Translations under genes and position numbers: made by a program
Assembly (NCBI RefSeq): GCF_900105685.1
Contig: NZ_LT629781.1
Location: 2,170,001-2,234,000 of the forward strand
Direction: 5' to 3'
Origin: Verrucomicrobium sp. GAS474
Lineage (GTDB): Bacteria > Verrucomicrobiota > Verrucomicrobiia > Methylacidiphilales > GAS474
DNA: 64,000 bases
Shown: positions 33,748 to 42,300 of the stretch, one piece after another
Position numbering within the stretch: position 1 is the stretch's first letter
Layout of the letters: each line of letters starts with the position of its first letter
Notes under the pieces: generated by a model
Seen by the model: only the letters and a program-made list of their open reading frames with translations
Told to the model about the DNA's origin: nothing
Databases searched by the model: none

Positions 33748-34437
33748 ATGGGTAAGGATGGCACTTCTTCCGGCTCTCTGAAGGCGTTGCGCTGCGGCGC
33801 GGCGCTGGGGCTTTGCCTTGCCATTCCCGGCTTGGTGCGGGCCGCCGATCCCGCGTTGCCGGTCGATTCGGGCTCCGCCTTCGCCTCCTCGCCGATCACC
33901 GACAAGCAGAGCTCGATGGCGTCGAAGATGTTCGACACGAGCGGCAAGGTCAGCAGCTTCGACACGATGCGGTCCGCCTTCGACGGGAAGAGCGCCCCCT
34001 TCGCCATGAAGGGCTCCGACCTCACCGACCGCCGCGCCGAGATCGGCGGACGGACGATCTATTCCCCGATGCTCGATTCATTCAACAAGCAGGCCGAGGT
34101 GCCGCAGACCGGGCTGTTCCAGGGGATGTCCCCGATGTCGGGCTCGACCTCGTCGCTGGCGGGGCAGAAGACCTCCAACTTCGACGCCAAGAAGGCTCCC
34201 GGCTTCGACAAGAGCGTCGCGATGGTCGATTACAAGGGCCGCGAGGCCGACGCCATCCTCACCCCGAAGCCCTTCGCCGAGGGGATGTCGAACGGCGATC
34301 CGATGACCCAGCAGTTCATCAAGAACGGCGGCAAATACGGCCCGACGATGTCCCTGGAGGAAGTCCGCGACCTGATCAACAAGGACGTGAAGGGAGCGAG
34401 CCTCTCGATCCCCCAACCCGCCGAGCCGAAGCCCTGA
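33748..34437 (+). CDS. Exported hypothetical protein (229 aa)
   Basis: 229 aa. A signal peptide spans residues ~11-33 (LKALRCGAALGLCLAIPGLVRA), cleavage after VRAA. The mature chain is rich in Ser, Phe, Lys and Met and carries a loose repeated pattern SxFDxxxxxF/FDxKxAPF (for example KVSSFDTMRSAFDGKSAPFAM and SNFDAKKAPGFDKSVAM), suggesting a disordered or fibrous protein. No family is recognised. It lies 71 bp after the phosphatase gene and converges with the BsuPI-like gene at 34466. Confidence 0.72.
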   Translation: MGKDGTSSGSLKALRCGAALGLCLAIPGLVRAADPALPVDSGSAFASSPITDKQSSMASKMFDTSGKVSSFDTMRSAFDGKSAPFAMKGSDLTDRRAEIGGRTIYSPMLDSFNKQAEVPQTGLFQGMSPMSGSTSSLAGQKTSNFDAKKAPGFDKSVAMVDYKGREADAILTPKPFAEGMSNGDPMTQQFIKNGGKYGPTMSLEEVRDLINKDVKGASLSIPQPAEPKP

Positions 34438-34465
34438 CGGGGTTCGCCGAAGTCCTAGACCTAGA

Positions 34466-35047
34466 TCAAGGCGAGACCTTGAACGGGGCGGAGGCCCCGA
34501 TCTCGGGATAGTTCGAGAGGCGGAGGTCGACGGTGTAGGTCCCGGCGATGAGCGGGGCGTAGAGCTTGTCGAGCGGGATCGTTTCCGTGTAGCCGACCTG
34601 ATCGGTCGGGTTGATCATCAGCATCCCGACCTCGTCGAGGAAACGCTTGTCGAGGGACCACTTGTAGACGACCTGCCCGGCGGGATTCTTGAACAGCAGC
34701 TCAAACCGCTGCGAGGTGGGGAAGGAGAGGGTGTAGGTCCGCTTTCCCATGTTCTTCACGTTGAAGACGACCTTCAGCAGGTGGGCGCCCGAGGCGTCCG
34801 AGGTGTAGGAGGACAGGGCGAGGCCCGAGGGGTCGACGTCGAGGGTCGGCTTGAAGTCGTTGAAATCGATCGAATTGGCCTTCTGGATCCGGGCCGGATC
34901 GCCATCGAAGATGCTGAAGCGGCCCGCGCCCGTCGGGGTGTCGCGGGAGTTCGGGGCATTGTCCCGGCTGGGGCTGATGTCGACGGCGGGCAGGGAGAGG
35001 GGGGAGGCCAGGATCAGGACCGAAGCGAGCAGACGAAGGCGAACCAT
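34466..35047 (-). CDS. BsuPI-like (intracellular proteinase inhibitor-related) exported protein
   Basis: About 193 aa. N-terminal signal peptide LRLLASVLILASPLSLPAVD. The C-terminal domain (residues ~75-193) matches the BsuPI family: LLKVVFNVKNMGKRTYTLSFPTSQRFELLFKNP, QVVYKWSLDKRFLDE and a final AGTYTVDLRLS. This Ig-like beta-sandwich was named after a Bacillus protease inhibitor, but most members are not known to inhibit anything. ATG 35047 is chosen because the signal peptide begins right after it and GGAG lies upstream. It is divergent from the exported gene at 35133. Confidence 0.75.
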   Translation of the reverse strand: MVRLRLLASVLILASPLSLPAVDISPSRDNAPNSRDTPTGAGRFSIFDGDPARIQKANSIDFNDFKPTLDVDPSGLALSSYTSDASGAHLLKVVFNVKNMGKRTYTLSFPTSQRFELLFKNPAGQVVYKWSLDKRFLDEVGMLMINPTDQVGYTETIPLDKLYAPLIAGTYTVDLRLSNYPEIGASAPFKVSP

Positions 35048-35132
35048 CACGATATGTTCTCCGGCGCGTCGGGGAATGCAACCCGCATTTTGCGCGTTGC
35101 TCCTGCGCGTCAAAGAAGGTAACTGGTACCGC

Positions 35133-35636
35133 ATGACATTCCGAGGCTGCATCCGGGGCGGGAAACTTCTTTTTCCGCTCGTCCTCGCGGCGGGGCTCCT
35201 CCTCCCGGCGGGTGCCCTCCAGGCGGGAGGGGAGAAGCCGAAGCTCGTCCTCCGCGTCTACATCCAGAACGAGGATCCCGGCTCCCGCTCGATGCCGCTG
35301 AACCTCACCGATCCCGACCAGACGATCCACATCAACGTCGATCCCGAGGCCTCCGAGCGCGATCTGGAGGCCGTGGAGCCCTATGCGGGGGAGAACGGCG
35401 AGACGGGGGCGGTGATCCATTTCAGCCGCCACGCCGGGCTCCTGCTCAATGCGGTGACGATCCAGAAGACGGGCAAGATCCTCGTCGTCTCCCTCAACGG
35501 CCGGATCGTCTACAGCCCGGTGATCGACACCGTGATCAACGAGACCCTCCTGATCCCGCGCGGCGTCACCCCGGAAGACATGGCCCTCCTTCAGGCCATG
35601 GTGAAGGAAAACAAAAAGCACGGTTTCGGGAATTAG
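35133..35636 (+). CDS. Exported protein with a SecD P1-head-like domain
   Basis: 167 aa. The signal peptide spans residues ~10-31 (GKLLFPLVLAAGLLLPAGALQA). The mature part has a beta-rich region, VLRVYIQNEDPGSRSMPL, and a C-terminal segment ILVVSLNGRIVYSPVIDTVI followed by IPRGVTPEDMALLQAMVKE. That last block looks like the P1 head of SecD/SecDF ('vLdG.v.saPvI...I.G.ft..ea..L'). It lacks any membrane helix beyond the signal, so it is not a translocase. Function unknown; similarity is judged by eye. Confidence 0.7.
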   Translation: MTFRGCIRGGKLLFPLVLAAGLLLPAGALQAGGEKPKLVLRVYIQNEDPGSRSMPLNLTDPDQTIHINVDPEASERDLEAVEPYAGENGETGAVIHFSRHAGLLLNAVTIQKTGKILVVSLNGRIVYSPVIDTVINETLLIPRGVTPEDMALLQAMVKENKKHGFGN

Positions 35637-35724
35637 GATCCCCTAAATCGTCCCGAAAGCCGCTGGCACAGAGGTACGGGCTTGATCCCGGGGCCGCTCT
35701 TCCCCATTTTAGTCCCTTTCCGCC

Positions 35725-36723
35725 ATGGCACTGAAGACCGATCCGCCGAACCCGGACAAGGGCGGGGGGAACCCCCTCATCCCGAAGCCGACCCCGCCCA
35801 AGCGTTCCCGCGAGGCGAAGGGAGAGGCCCCCGCCGTGCCCCAGCCCCATACCGGCATCCATCCCTCCGTCCAACCGAAGGCCAAGGAGAGCGCCAAGGC
35901 AAGCGAGCCCGATCTCTTCTCCTTCGCCGAAGCGCCGAAGGCCCAGGCGCCGGCTCCCGACCCCGTTCCCGTGGCCGAACCGACGCCGGAGCCCGAATTG
36001 GAACTTCTCGTTCCCCCGGTTGAGCCCGAGCCGGAGGCCGCTCCGGCATCGGCTCCTGTCGCGGCCATGGTCCCCGAGTCCGAGCCGGAACGGGAACCCG
36101 AGCCGACCCCCGAGCCCGAACCGGTGCCCCTGCCCGAACTCGCCGCCGTCGTTCCCCCTCCCAAGGAGGAAATCATTTTCATTCCCGGCCCTCCCCGGCC
36201 TCAACCCGCCACCCCGGCTCCCGCGCAGACGGCACCGGCGGTGCCGTCGACGATCCCGTCCGTTCAACCTCCACAGGAGATTCCCCCCATGGCCACCCCG
36301 ACCCCCCAGCACATCAGTGATTTCCGCGGCAACGCGGAACGCCAGAAAAAGGAACAGAAATCGTTCGGGAACGTCCTCGCGACGATTACCTACTCGATCC
36401 TCGTCGCCTTCATCATTGCCTCGTGCCTGGCCGGGTACGGCGGCTACATCCTCTTCAAGAAGGTCGAGCTCCAGCGGGCCTCCCTCGCCGACCTCGACCA
36501 CCATTACGCCGCCGAGGTCATGGGGCTGAAGGAAGACCTCTCCCGCACGCAGGGCCAGATCTCCAAGCTCAACGACACGATCAACGCCCAGCAGGAGCAG
36601 ATTGCCCGCCTCCGCGCGGCCATCGACAAGGTCAACGCCGACCAGTTCCGCAACTACTCGACGCTGAAGACCCAGGTCGACCAGCTCCAGGGCCGCGTCC
36701 CGAACTCGATCCCCTCGCGGTAG
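35725..36723 (+). CDS. Pro/Glu-rich membrane protein with C-terminal coiled coil
   Basis: 332 aa. Residues 1-~195 are low-complexity and disordered, dominated by Pro, Glu, Ala and Val (long runs such as PEPEPVPLPE). A membrane helix lies at ~216-243 (ATITYSILVAFIIASCLAGYGGYILF). The C-terminal 85 residues form a coiled coil (EDLSRTQGQISKLNDTINAQ and onward). With the disordered part in the cytoplasm and the coiled coil outside, it resembles envelope-scaffold proteins that use a Pro-rich region as a spacer, but no family was recognised. The gene starts a run that continues to pyrE. Confidence 0.75.
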   Translation: MALKTDPPNPDKGGGNPLIPKPTPPKRSREAKGEAPAVPQPHTGIHPSVQPKAKESAKASEPDLFSFAEAPKAQAPAPDPVPVAEPTPEPELELLVPPVEPEPEAAPASAPVAAMVPESEPEREPEPTPEPEPVPLPELAAVVPPPKEEIIFIPGPPRPQPATPAPAQTAPAVPSTIPSVQPPQEIPPMATPTPQHISDFRGNAERQKKEQKSFGNVLATITYSILVAFIIASCLAGYGGYILFKKVELQRASLADLDHHYAAEVMGLKEDLSRTQGQISKLNDTINAQQEQIARLRAAIDKVNADQFRNYSTLKTQVDQLQGRVPNSIPSR

Positions 36724-36742
36724 CCCAGCCTCCGTCCCGGCC

Positions 36743-37258
36743 ATGATCTCCCTTGTCGAGCTGCAGCGCCTCTTCCACGAGTGGCGGCAGCGGATCAAGC
36801 GGGTCCAGGCGATCATGCAGCCCCCCGTCTGGAGCGAGGAGGAATGGCGTCAATTCGCCCAGGCCCTCACCCTCCTCCTCCAGCAGCACGGCACCGCGTG
36901 GGCCAACGGGGAGGTCCAGTATTGGGACCTCCGCTGGCAGCTGCGCGAGGGCGGGGAACTCATCTGCCAGGCGGAGCAGCACGGCGCGGAGCGGCTCTCC
37001 CTCGTCGTCGCCCAGACGGGGGGCTTCGCCGCCGAGGCGCAGAGCGGGAGCTACACCTGGCTCTGGGCGGAGTTCGGCGCGGACGGCCACTTCAGCCGCG
37101 ATCCCTACTGGGTCGACGGCAGCTGGAAGGACGCCCTCATCTCCCTTCTGCTGCCCTACCAATACCGGGCCAATTTCTACATCGAGGCCCCCGCCGAGAC
37201 GCCCCAGCACTTGCTCCTCGGCCACGGCACCCCCGAAGAGCCGCCTCCCGCCCATTAA
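36743..37258 (+). CDS. Hypothetical protein, Trp-rich (171 aa)
   Basis: 171 aa, unrecognised, soluble and rich in Trp, Gln and Glu. The N-terminal half is helical (LVELQRLFHEWRQRIKRVQAI and WSEEEWRQFAQALTLLLQQHG). The C-terminal half has aromatic beta-like segments (SGSYTWLWAEFG, RDPYWVDGSWKD). No motif, signal peptide or membrane segment. The ATG follows the coiled-coil gene by 19 bp and ridA begins 39 bp later, so it is in the same transcript. Confidence 0.7.
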   Translation: MISLVELQRLFHEWRQRIKRVQAIMQPPVWSEEEWRQFAQALTLLLQQHGTAWANGEVQYWDLRWQLREGGELICQAEQHGAERLSLVVAQTGGFAAEAQSGSYTWLWAEFGADGHFSRDPYWVDGSWKDALISLLLPYQYRANFYIEAPAETPQHLLLGHGTPEEPPPAH

Positions 37259-37297
37259 TTTTCTTTTCAGCCCCCGTTCGATGGCGAATATCGGGGC

Positions 37298-37678
37298 ATG
37301 AGTTCCAAGAAAGTCATCTCCTCGCCCGACGCCCCCCAGGCCGTCGGCCCGTACTCCCAGGGCATCCGCACCGGGGACTTCGTCTTCCTCGCCGGCCAGA
37401 TCCCCACGATCCCGGCCACCGGCCAGTTCCCCGAGGGGATCGCCGCGCAGACGGAGCAGGTCATCGCCAATATCAAGGCCCTCCTCGCCGCCGAAGGCCT
37501 CACCCTCGCGAACGTCGTGAAGGCGAGCGTCTTCATGGCCGACCTCGCCGAATTCGGCGCGATGAACGAAGTCTACGCGAAGCACTTCGCCTCCGAGCCC
37601 CCGGCCCGCTCGACCTTCCAGGTCGCCGCGCTGCCGAAGGCCGCCCGCGTCGAAATCGAAGTCATCGCCCGCGCCTAG
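37298..37678 (+). CDS. ridA: RidA/YjgF-family enamine/imine deaminase
   Basis: 126 aa. It hydrolyses reactive 2-aminoacrylate and related imines made by PLP enzymes. Family landmarks: PDAPQAVGPYSQGIRTGDFVFLAGQIP at the N-terminus, the stretch ANIKALLAAEGLTLANVVKA, and PARSTFQVAALPKAARVEIEVIA with the catalytic Arg in 'ARST'. It acts as a trimer in the cytosol. The stop codon lies only four bases before the pyrE start, so the two are translated from one message. Confidence 0.95.
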   Translation: MSSKKVISSPDAPQAVGPYSQGIRTGDFVFLAGQIPTIPATGQFPEGIAAQTEQVIANIKALLAAEGLTLANVVKASVFMADLAEFGAMNEVYAKHFASEPPARSTFQVAALPKAARVEIEVIARA

Positions 37679-37682
37679 GCTT

Positions 37683-38288
37683 ATGTCCGTCGATCCCAAC
37701 GCGGCAATCAACGCCGAGCTCGTCCAGGCGAAGGTCCTCGAGGCCTTCCGCCAGACGGGGGCGTTGCTCGACGGCCATTTTCTCCTTCGCTCCGGCCTCC
37801 ACAGCCGCCAGTTCTTCCAGTGCGCTCACCTCCTGCAGCATGCGGAGCTGGCCTCCGATCTCTGCGGCGACCTCGCCGCGAAGGTGAAGGCGCTCGACCT
37901 GGCTTTCGACGCCGTCGTCTCCCCGGCGATGGGCGGCATCCTCGTCGGGCAGGACGTGGCGCGCCACCTGCGGACGCGCCACATCTTCGCCGAGAAGGCC
38001 GAGGGGAAGCTCGTCATCCGCCGCTTCGCGATCACCCCCGGCCAGCGTTTCCTCGTCGCCGAGGACGTGGTCACGACGGGAAGCGCGGTCCGCGAGACCA
38101 TCGCCCGCGTCACCGAGGCGGGCGGCGTCATCGCCGGGATCTGCTGCATCGTCGAGCGGGGAGAGAAGGTCGACTTCGGCGTTCCCTTCGTCAGCCTGCT
38201 CCGTCTCCAGGTGGAGACATTCGCGGCCGACGCGATCCCGGAAGACCTGCGCGGTGTGCCTGCCGTAAAGCCGGGTAGCGGGAAGTAG
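37683..38288 (+). CDS. pyrE: Orotate phosphoribosyltransferase
   Basis: 201 aa. It converts orotate and PRPP to OMP in pyrimidine synthesis. The PRPP-binding motif is VAEDVVTTGSAVRETI, the N-terminal part contains HFLLRSGLHSRQFFQCA with the family 'FxLxSGxHS' pattern, and VVSPAMGGILVGQDVAR is the substrate loop. It resembles the PyrE form that contains Cys near the active site (FFQCAHLL). The stop overlaps the palindrome GGAACGCGTTCC at 38288-38299, after which subtype B repeat copy 2 follows. Confidence 0.95.
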   Translation: MSVDPNAAINAELVQAKVLEAFRQTGALLDGHFLLRSGLHSRQFFQCAHLLQHAELASDLCGDLAAKVKALDLAFDAVVSPAMGGILVGQDVARHLRTRHIFAEKAEGKLVIRRFAITPGQRFLVAEDVVTTGSAVRETIARVTEAGGVIAGICCIVERGEKVDFGVPFVSLLRLQVETFAADAIPEDLRGVPAVKPGSGK

Positions 38289-38315
38289 GAACGCGTTCCC
38301 GCTTCCATCGAGCCG

Positions 38316-38555
38316 TCTCCCAATAGGAGTCTAGGCGTATTGGTGCCGCTACCCCTTCAGTACGTACCCTCGGGCGTACCGGAACCATCCGATTTTAATC
38401 CAGTTAGGAGACGAGGCGCAGCAGAAACGCGTCCGCCTAGTTCAGGCCCTCCGAACAGGAGGTCACGGAGGGGCGAAGCCCCTCTGTGGCTATAAAGCGG
38501 GTCGCCTCCAGCTGTACAGGGTTGACCGCGCAAGCCCCGAAGGGCTGTCCCGCTT
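38316..38555 (+). repeat. Intergenic repeat, subtype B, copy 2
   Basis: Fourth element. It is colinear with copy 3 from TCTCCCAATAGGAGTC through TACCCTCGGGCG, CCGATTTTAATCCAGTT, GGAGACGAGGCG, GCGTCCGCCTAG, the hairpin GAGGGGC-GAA-GCCCCTC at 38468-38484, a 12-nt spacer with GGCTATAAA, the conserved block at 38497-38523 (one substitution, GATC to GGTC) and AAGCCCCGAAGGGC. Near the left end CCAATA pairs with TATTGG at about 12 bp distance. It lies between pyrE and the convergent SGNH gene; the 318-bp gap 38289-38606 holds nothing else that I can identify. Confidence 0.85.
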
Positions 38556-38606
38556 CTCAGCACTGAGCGACAGATCAAGCCGCTTCGGTTCCCCCTAGCA
38601 CTCTCC

Positions 38607-39299
38607 CTATTTCCCCAGCATCCCATCCATCGCCTCACTCCACATCTTGTACCCTTCCGGGGAGAGATGGAATCGATCCGGGGCGAGCCCCTGCCACGTC
38701 TTCCCCTCCCGGTCGGGCGTCATCTTGCCGGGTAGGTCGACGTAGAACGTTTCCTTCCCATCGGCCAGGGTTTGGAGTGCCGCGTTCACGGCCTGCGTCG
38801 TTTTGTCGGCGCGGGCGTTGTGGGGGAGGCCGACGAGGAGGGTGCGGGCTTGGGGGAAGAGGAGGCGGCTGCGGGCCTGGACGGCCTGAATGCCCTCGAC
38901 GATGGCTTCGGGCGGATGGACGGTATCGTTCGTCCCGATGAGGATCACGACATTGCGGATGGGCGGAGCGAAGGGGGAGAGATCGATTTGGGTCATCCGC
39001 CAGAGGAGATGCTCGGTGCCGTCCCCGGCGAGGCCGAAGTTCAGCGCCCGGTCGGCGTAGGATTGCTTCCAGAGCGGCAGGCCGCCGTCGGGGCGGAGCC
39101 ATTCCTCGGTGAGGGCGTCGCCGAGGAAAATCGTGTCGATCTGCTTCCCCTTCGCCTCCTCGACCCGTCGGGCGGACGCGGCGAACCACTGGGGGAAGGC
39201 CTTCGCGTTGGCGTCGCTCGGGATCGCCGTCGTCGGCTGGGCCGAAAGGGGGAACGCCAGCGCAGCCAGGAGGAAGGCGGCCGGGAGGAGTGCGTTCAC
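38607..39299 (-). CDS. SGNH/GDSL-fold exported protein with Ala in place of the catalytic Ser
   Basis: 230 aa, GTG start, signal peptide at residues 4-21 (LLPAAFLLAALAFPLSAQ). SGNH blocks are recognisable: block I IFLGDALTEEW, block II NFGLAGDGTEHLLWR (Gly), block III VILIGTNDT (Asn), block V DRFHLSPEGY (Asp and His). Block I should read GDS with the nucleophile Ser, but here the codon at 39116-39114 is GCC, so residue 62 is Ala. With Ser lost the protein should be inactive as a hydrolase and may act as a carbohydrate- or ligand-binding protein. It resembles the PAF-acetylhydrolase-like group. It lies 32 bp after the second giant permease and may belong to that operon. Confidence 0.85.
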   Translation of the reverse strand: MNALLPAAFLLAALAFPLSAQPTTAIPSDANAKAFPQWFAASARRVEEAKGKQIDTIFLGDALTEEWLRPDGGLPLWKQSYADRALNFGLAGDGTEHLLWRMTQIDLSPFAPPIRNVVILIGTNDTVHPPEAIVEGIQAVQARSRLLFPQARTLLVGLPHNARADKTTQAVNAALQTLADGKETFYVDLPGKMTPDREGKTWQGLAPDRFHLSPEGYKMWSEAMDGMLGK

Positions 39300-39331
39300 G
39301 TCCCGACTCTGCCCTCCCTCCCCCTTGCGGG

Positions 39332-42300
39332 TCAATCCGTCGGGGACTTCGCCTTCTGCCACGCCTCGTAGGCGGCCTTCGCCTTCGGGTTCCCGGCGTT
39401 GGCCAGTTCCTTCAGGCAGTTCCCGGCCTGGTTCCAGAATTTCTTCTTCGCCGGATCGGCGAGGACGGCGGCGACGAAGTCGACCGCCTTCGGGTTCCCC
39501 TTCTGGACCGCTTCCCACAGGGCGTCGATCGTGGCGGGGAGTGTCCAGCCGTTCTTCTCGTAGCGGAGCAGGGTCTCGACAGCCTCGTCGTTCCCGTCGG
39601 CGGCGGCCATCTTGTACCCCTGGGGGACGAAGCGGCGGAGCCGTTCCTTCGTGTTCATCTGGCGGAGGACGGGGAAGGCGGTCTCCGGGGTCTTCCGAGC
39701 CTCCTCGCGGATCGCACCAGCGGCGTTCCAGGCGAGATTCGTCAGGTTTTCCAGCCGCTTCGGATCGGCAGCGGGATCGATACCGTCGCTGAGACGGGCC
39801 AGAAGCGCGTCCATTTCATCGACGGCGGCGAGGTCGCCCCAGGCGGCGCGGATGCCGAGGTCCTTCATGTGATCCTCGGGTTTCTGCCACGGCTCGTCGG
39901 GGCCGGGAGGGGCGGGATCGCGGGTGGCGAGGAAGCGACCGAGGCGGATGTCGAAGGCGAGGCGGGCCTTGTTGGCGGCATACCACTCGACGAGCGCCCC
40001 GTCGAGGAGGTTGCCCGGGCAGGCCGTCCGGTTGTTGAAGAGGTTGCGGGCCGTGTTCTTGATGTTCTGCTGCTTCTCCTTTTCCTTCGGGTCGGCGGGG
40101 AGGGGTTCGGCGAGGATCTCGACGGTGCGGTCGAGGGCGTCGGGGAGGCCCCATTCGAGGGCGGTGCCGAGGAAGGACGATTCCTGGTCGGTCCCCCGCT
40201 TCTGTTTCCACACCTTCTCGACCGAGCCGGCGACGAGGGGCCCGGGGAGGGCTCGGAGGTTGCGGTAGAGATTGGAGTCGAAGTCGGAGCTGCCGAACTG
40301 CTTTTTGTCGAGCGACCGGTTTTCGGTCCAGGTGAAGAGGAGGTCGTAGCTGGCGGGATCGCGGAGGGAGGCGACGGCCTGAACCCAGCGGTGATGGGGC
40401 GCGGTCTGCGAATACAGGTTGCGGAAGTCGGTCTTCGCGTTGCCTAGGGCCTCCAGGATGAAGGGCTCGGCCTCCTTCTCCCATCCGTTGTGGAGGATGG
40501 CGTCGATCAGGTCGGGATGGGCGGCGAGGATGCGGAAGGTCATTTTCTTCGCCACCTCGTTGGGCTCGGCCTTGAAGTCGAGGCGGTTGAAGGCGCGGAC
40601 GGGATACCAGTCGAGGAAGCCCCGCTCCATCGCGATGAGGAGCTGGTCGGCATTGGCGGGGCCGACTTTCTGGAGGAGGGCGATCTGGGGATCATCATCG
40701 CGGAGGCTTTCGGGGGTGGCGAGGCCTGCGATGGCGCGGATGTACTGCCAGGCCTCACTCCGGCTCGGGTGCTCGGGAAGGGGGGCGATCTTGGAGAGGG
40801 CGTCGCTCATCGCCTTCCGGCGCCGGACCTCTTCCCAGGTGGGCAGGGTATGGCCGTCGAGGGCGAAGTTCGGCAGCTCCATCCGTTCCTCGAAGATCTT
40901 GCCCCGCTGACTCTCGAGGCGGACGAGGGTGGCGTCGGCCAGCCATGCGGCGTCGACGGGGACGATGAAGTGGAGGCTGATTCGCATCGAGCCCATGTTC
41001 TCGTCGAGCTGCTTGCCGAGGAGGGAAAAGGCGCTGGTATTCTCGATCTGTTCCCCTGCGGGCAGGAGGGTGCGAAGGCCGACGACGAAGCCGGAAGCGG
41101 AATCGACGCTCCGCGCATCAAAAGGCTGCCGGTCGGCCTCAAGGACCATGGCTTCCCCGCGCTTGCGGTTGACGAGGGCGTAGTGGGTCGAGAACGCGCC
41201 ATGCGTGTAGCTGGAGGGGCGGAGCCGCAGGTAGACGGCCCGGACCTCGAAGCCGACGGCGACGCTATTCGAGTTCGAGCGGACCTCAGTGATCGTGGTG
41301 CGGGTCGAGCCGTCGCTGAAGCCTTCCCCCTTCTTCAGCGGCACTTCGTTGGCGATGTGGTAGCCGATGGCGGAACACTTGAACGTGAAGGAAGCCTTCC
41401 CGGCGGTTTCCAGGTGGGAGGCGTAGTAGGCCGGGTCGAGGGAGAAGAGGGAGACGTTGAGGTTCTCGCTCTGGCTGAGGGGCGAGAAGGGGGTGACGTT
41501 GAGGAAGGGGATGTTGCCGAGGGCCTCCTCAAGGACGGCGGCGGTGGTCGAAAAGGTGGGGCTGCCGAGGGAGGAAAGAGCGATCGTTGAGCCGTCGGCC
41601 AGGGTGAGGGTCCCTCCCAGGCTCTGGATGAAGAGGGCCTGCTTCGGCTTGAGGCCCGAGACCTCCAGCGTGGTGTTCACGATCTTCTGCATGGGGGTGT
41701 TGGGGCCGCCCTCGTTTCCCTCGTAGACGTTATGGTTCCCGCCCGGCGCGATCTGGATGGAGTCGGGGGAGAGGTTGAGCTCGGGATCGACGGCGGCGGA
41801 CTCAGGGGCGCGGAGGAAGTCCCAGAACCAGAATTTGGGAATCTCGGCGGCGGCGAGGAGGCCGACTCCGGCCAGGACGAGGGAGATCCGGGTGCGGCGG
41901 GTGAGGTATTGGAAGAAGAGGATGCCGAGGGCGAAGAGGATGTGGAGGAGGTCGCCGACGACGCCCCGGCAGACGGGGAGGGTGAAGGAGACGCTGTCAG
42001 CGAAGGTGGCGGGGGTCGGCTTTGCGTGAAGCTGGGTGATCCAGCCGAAGAGCCAATCGCTGAAATATTGGAGGGTGAAGAAGACGACGGCGACGATGAC
42101 AAAGCGGCCGAAGCTGGGGCTCAGCACGGCGAGGACGGCGGCGAGGGTGATCCAGCGGAGCTGGCTCAGGGCGATCTGGAGACCGGCCAGCGCCACGTCT
42201 CCCGGGAGGACGTGGTGGGCGAGGAGGACGGCGCATTGGCCGAGGACGGGGAGGAGGAAGAGAAGGCCGAGGGCGATCAGCTTGCTCCCGAGGACGGTGG

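Noticed and set aside
6111-38555. CRISPR array or transposon interpretation of the repeats
   Set aside because: Copies are 200-250 bp, single, kilobases apart, without spacers, terminal inverted repeats, target duplications or transposase genes.
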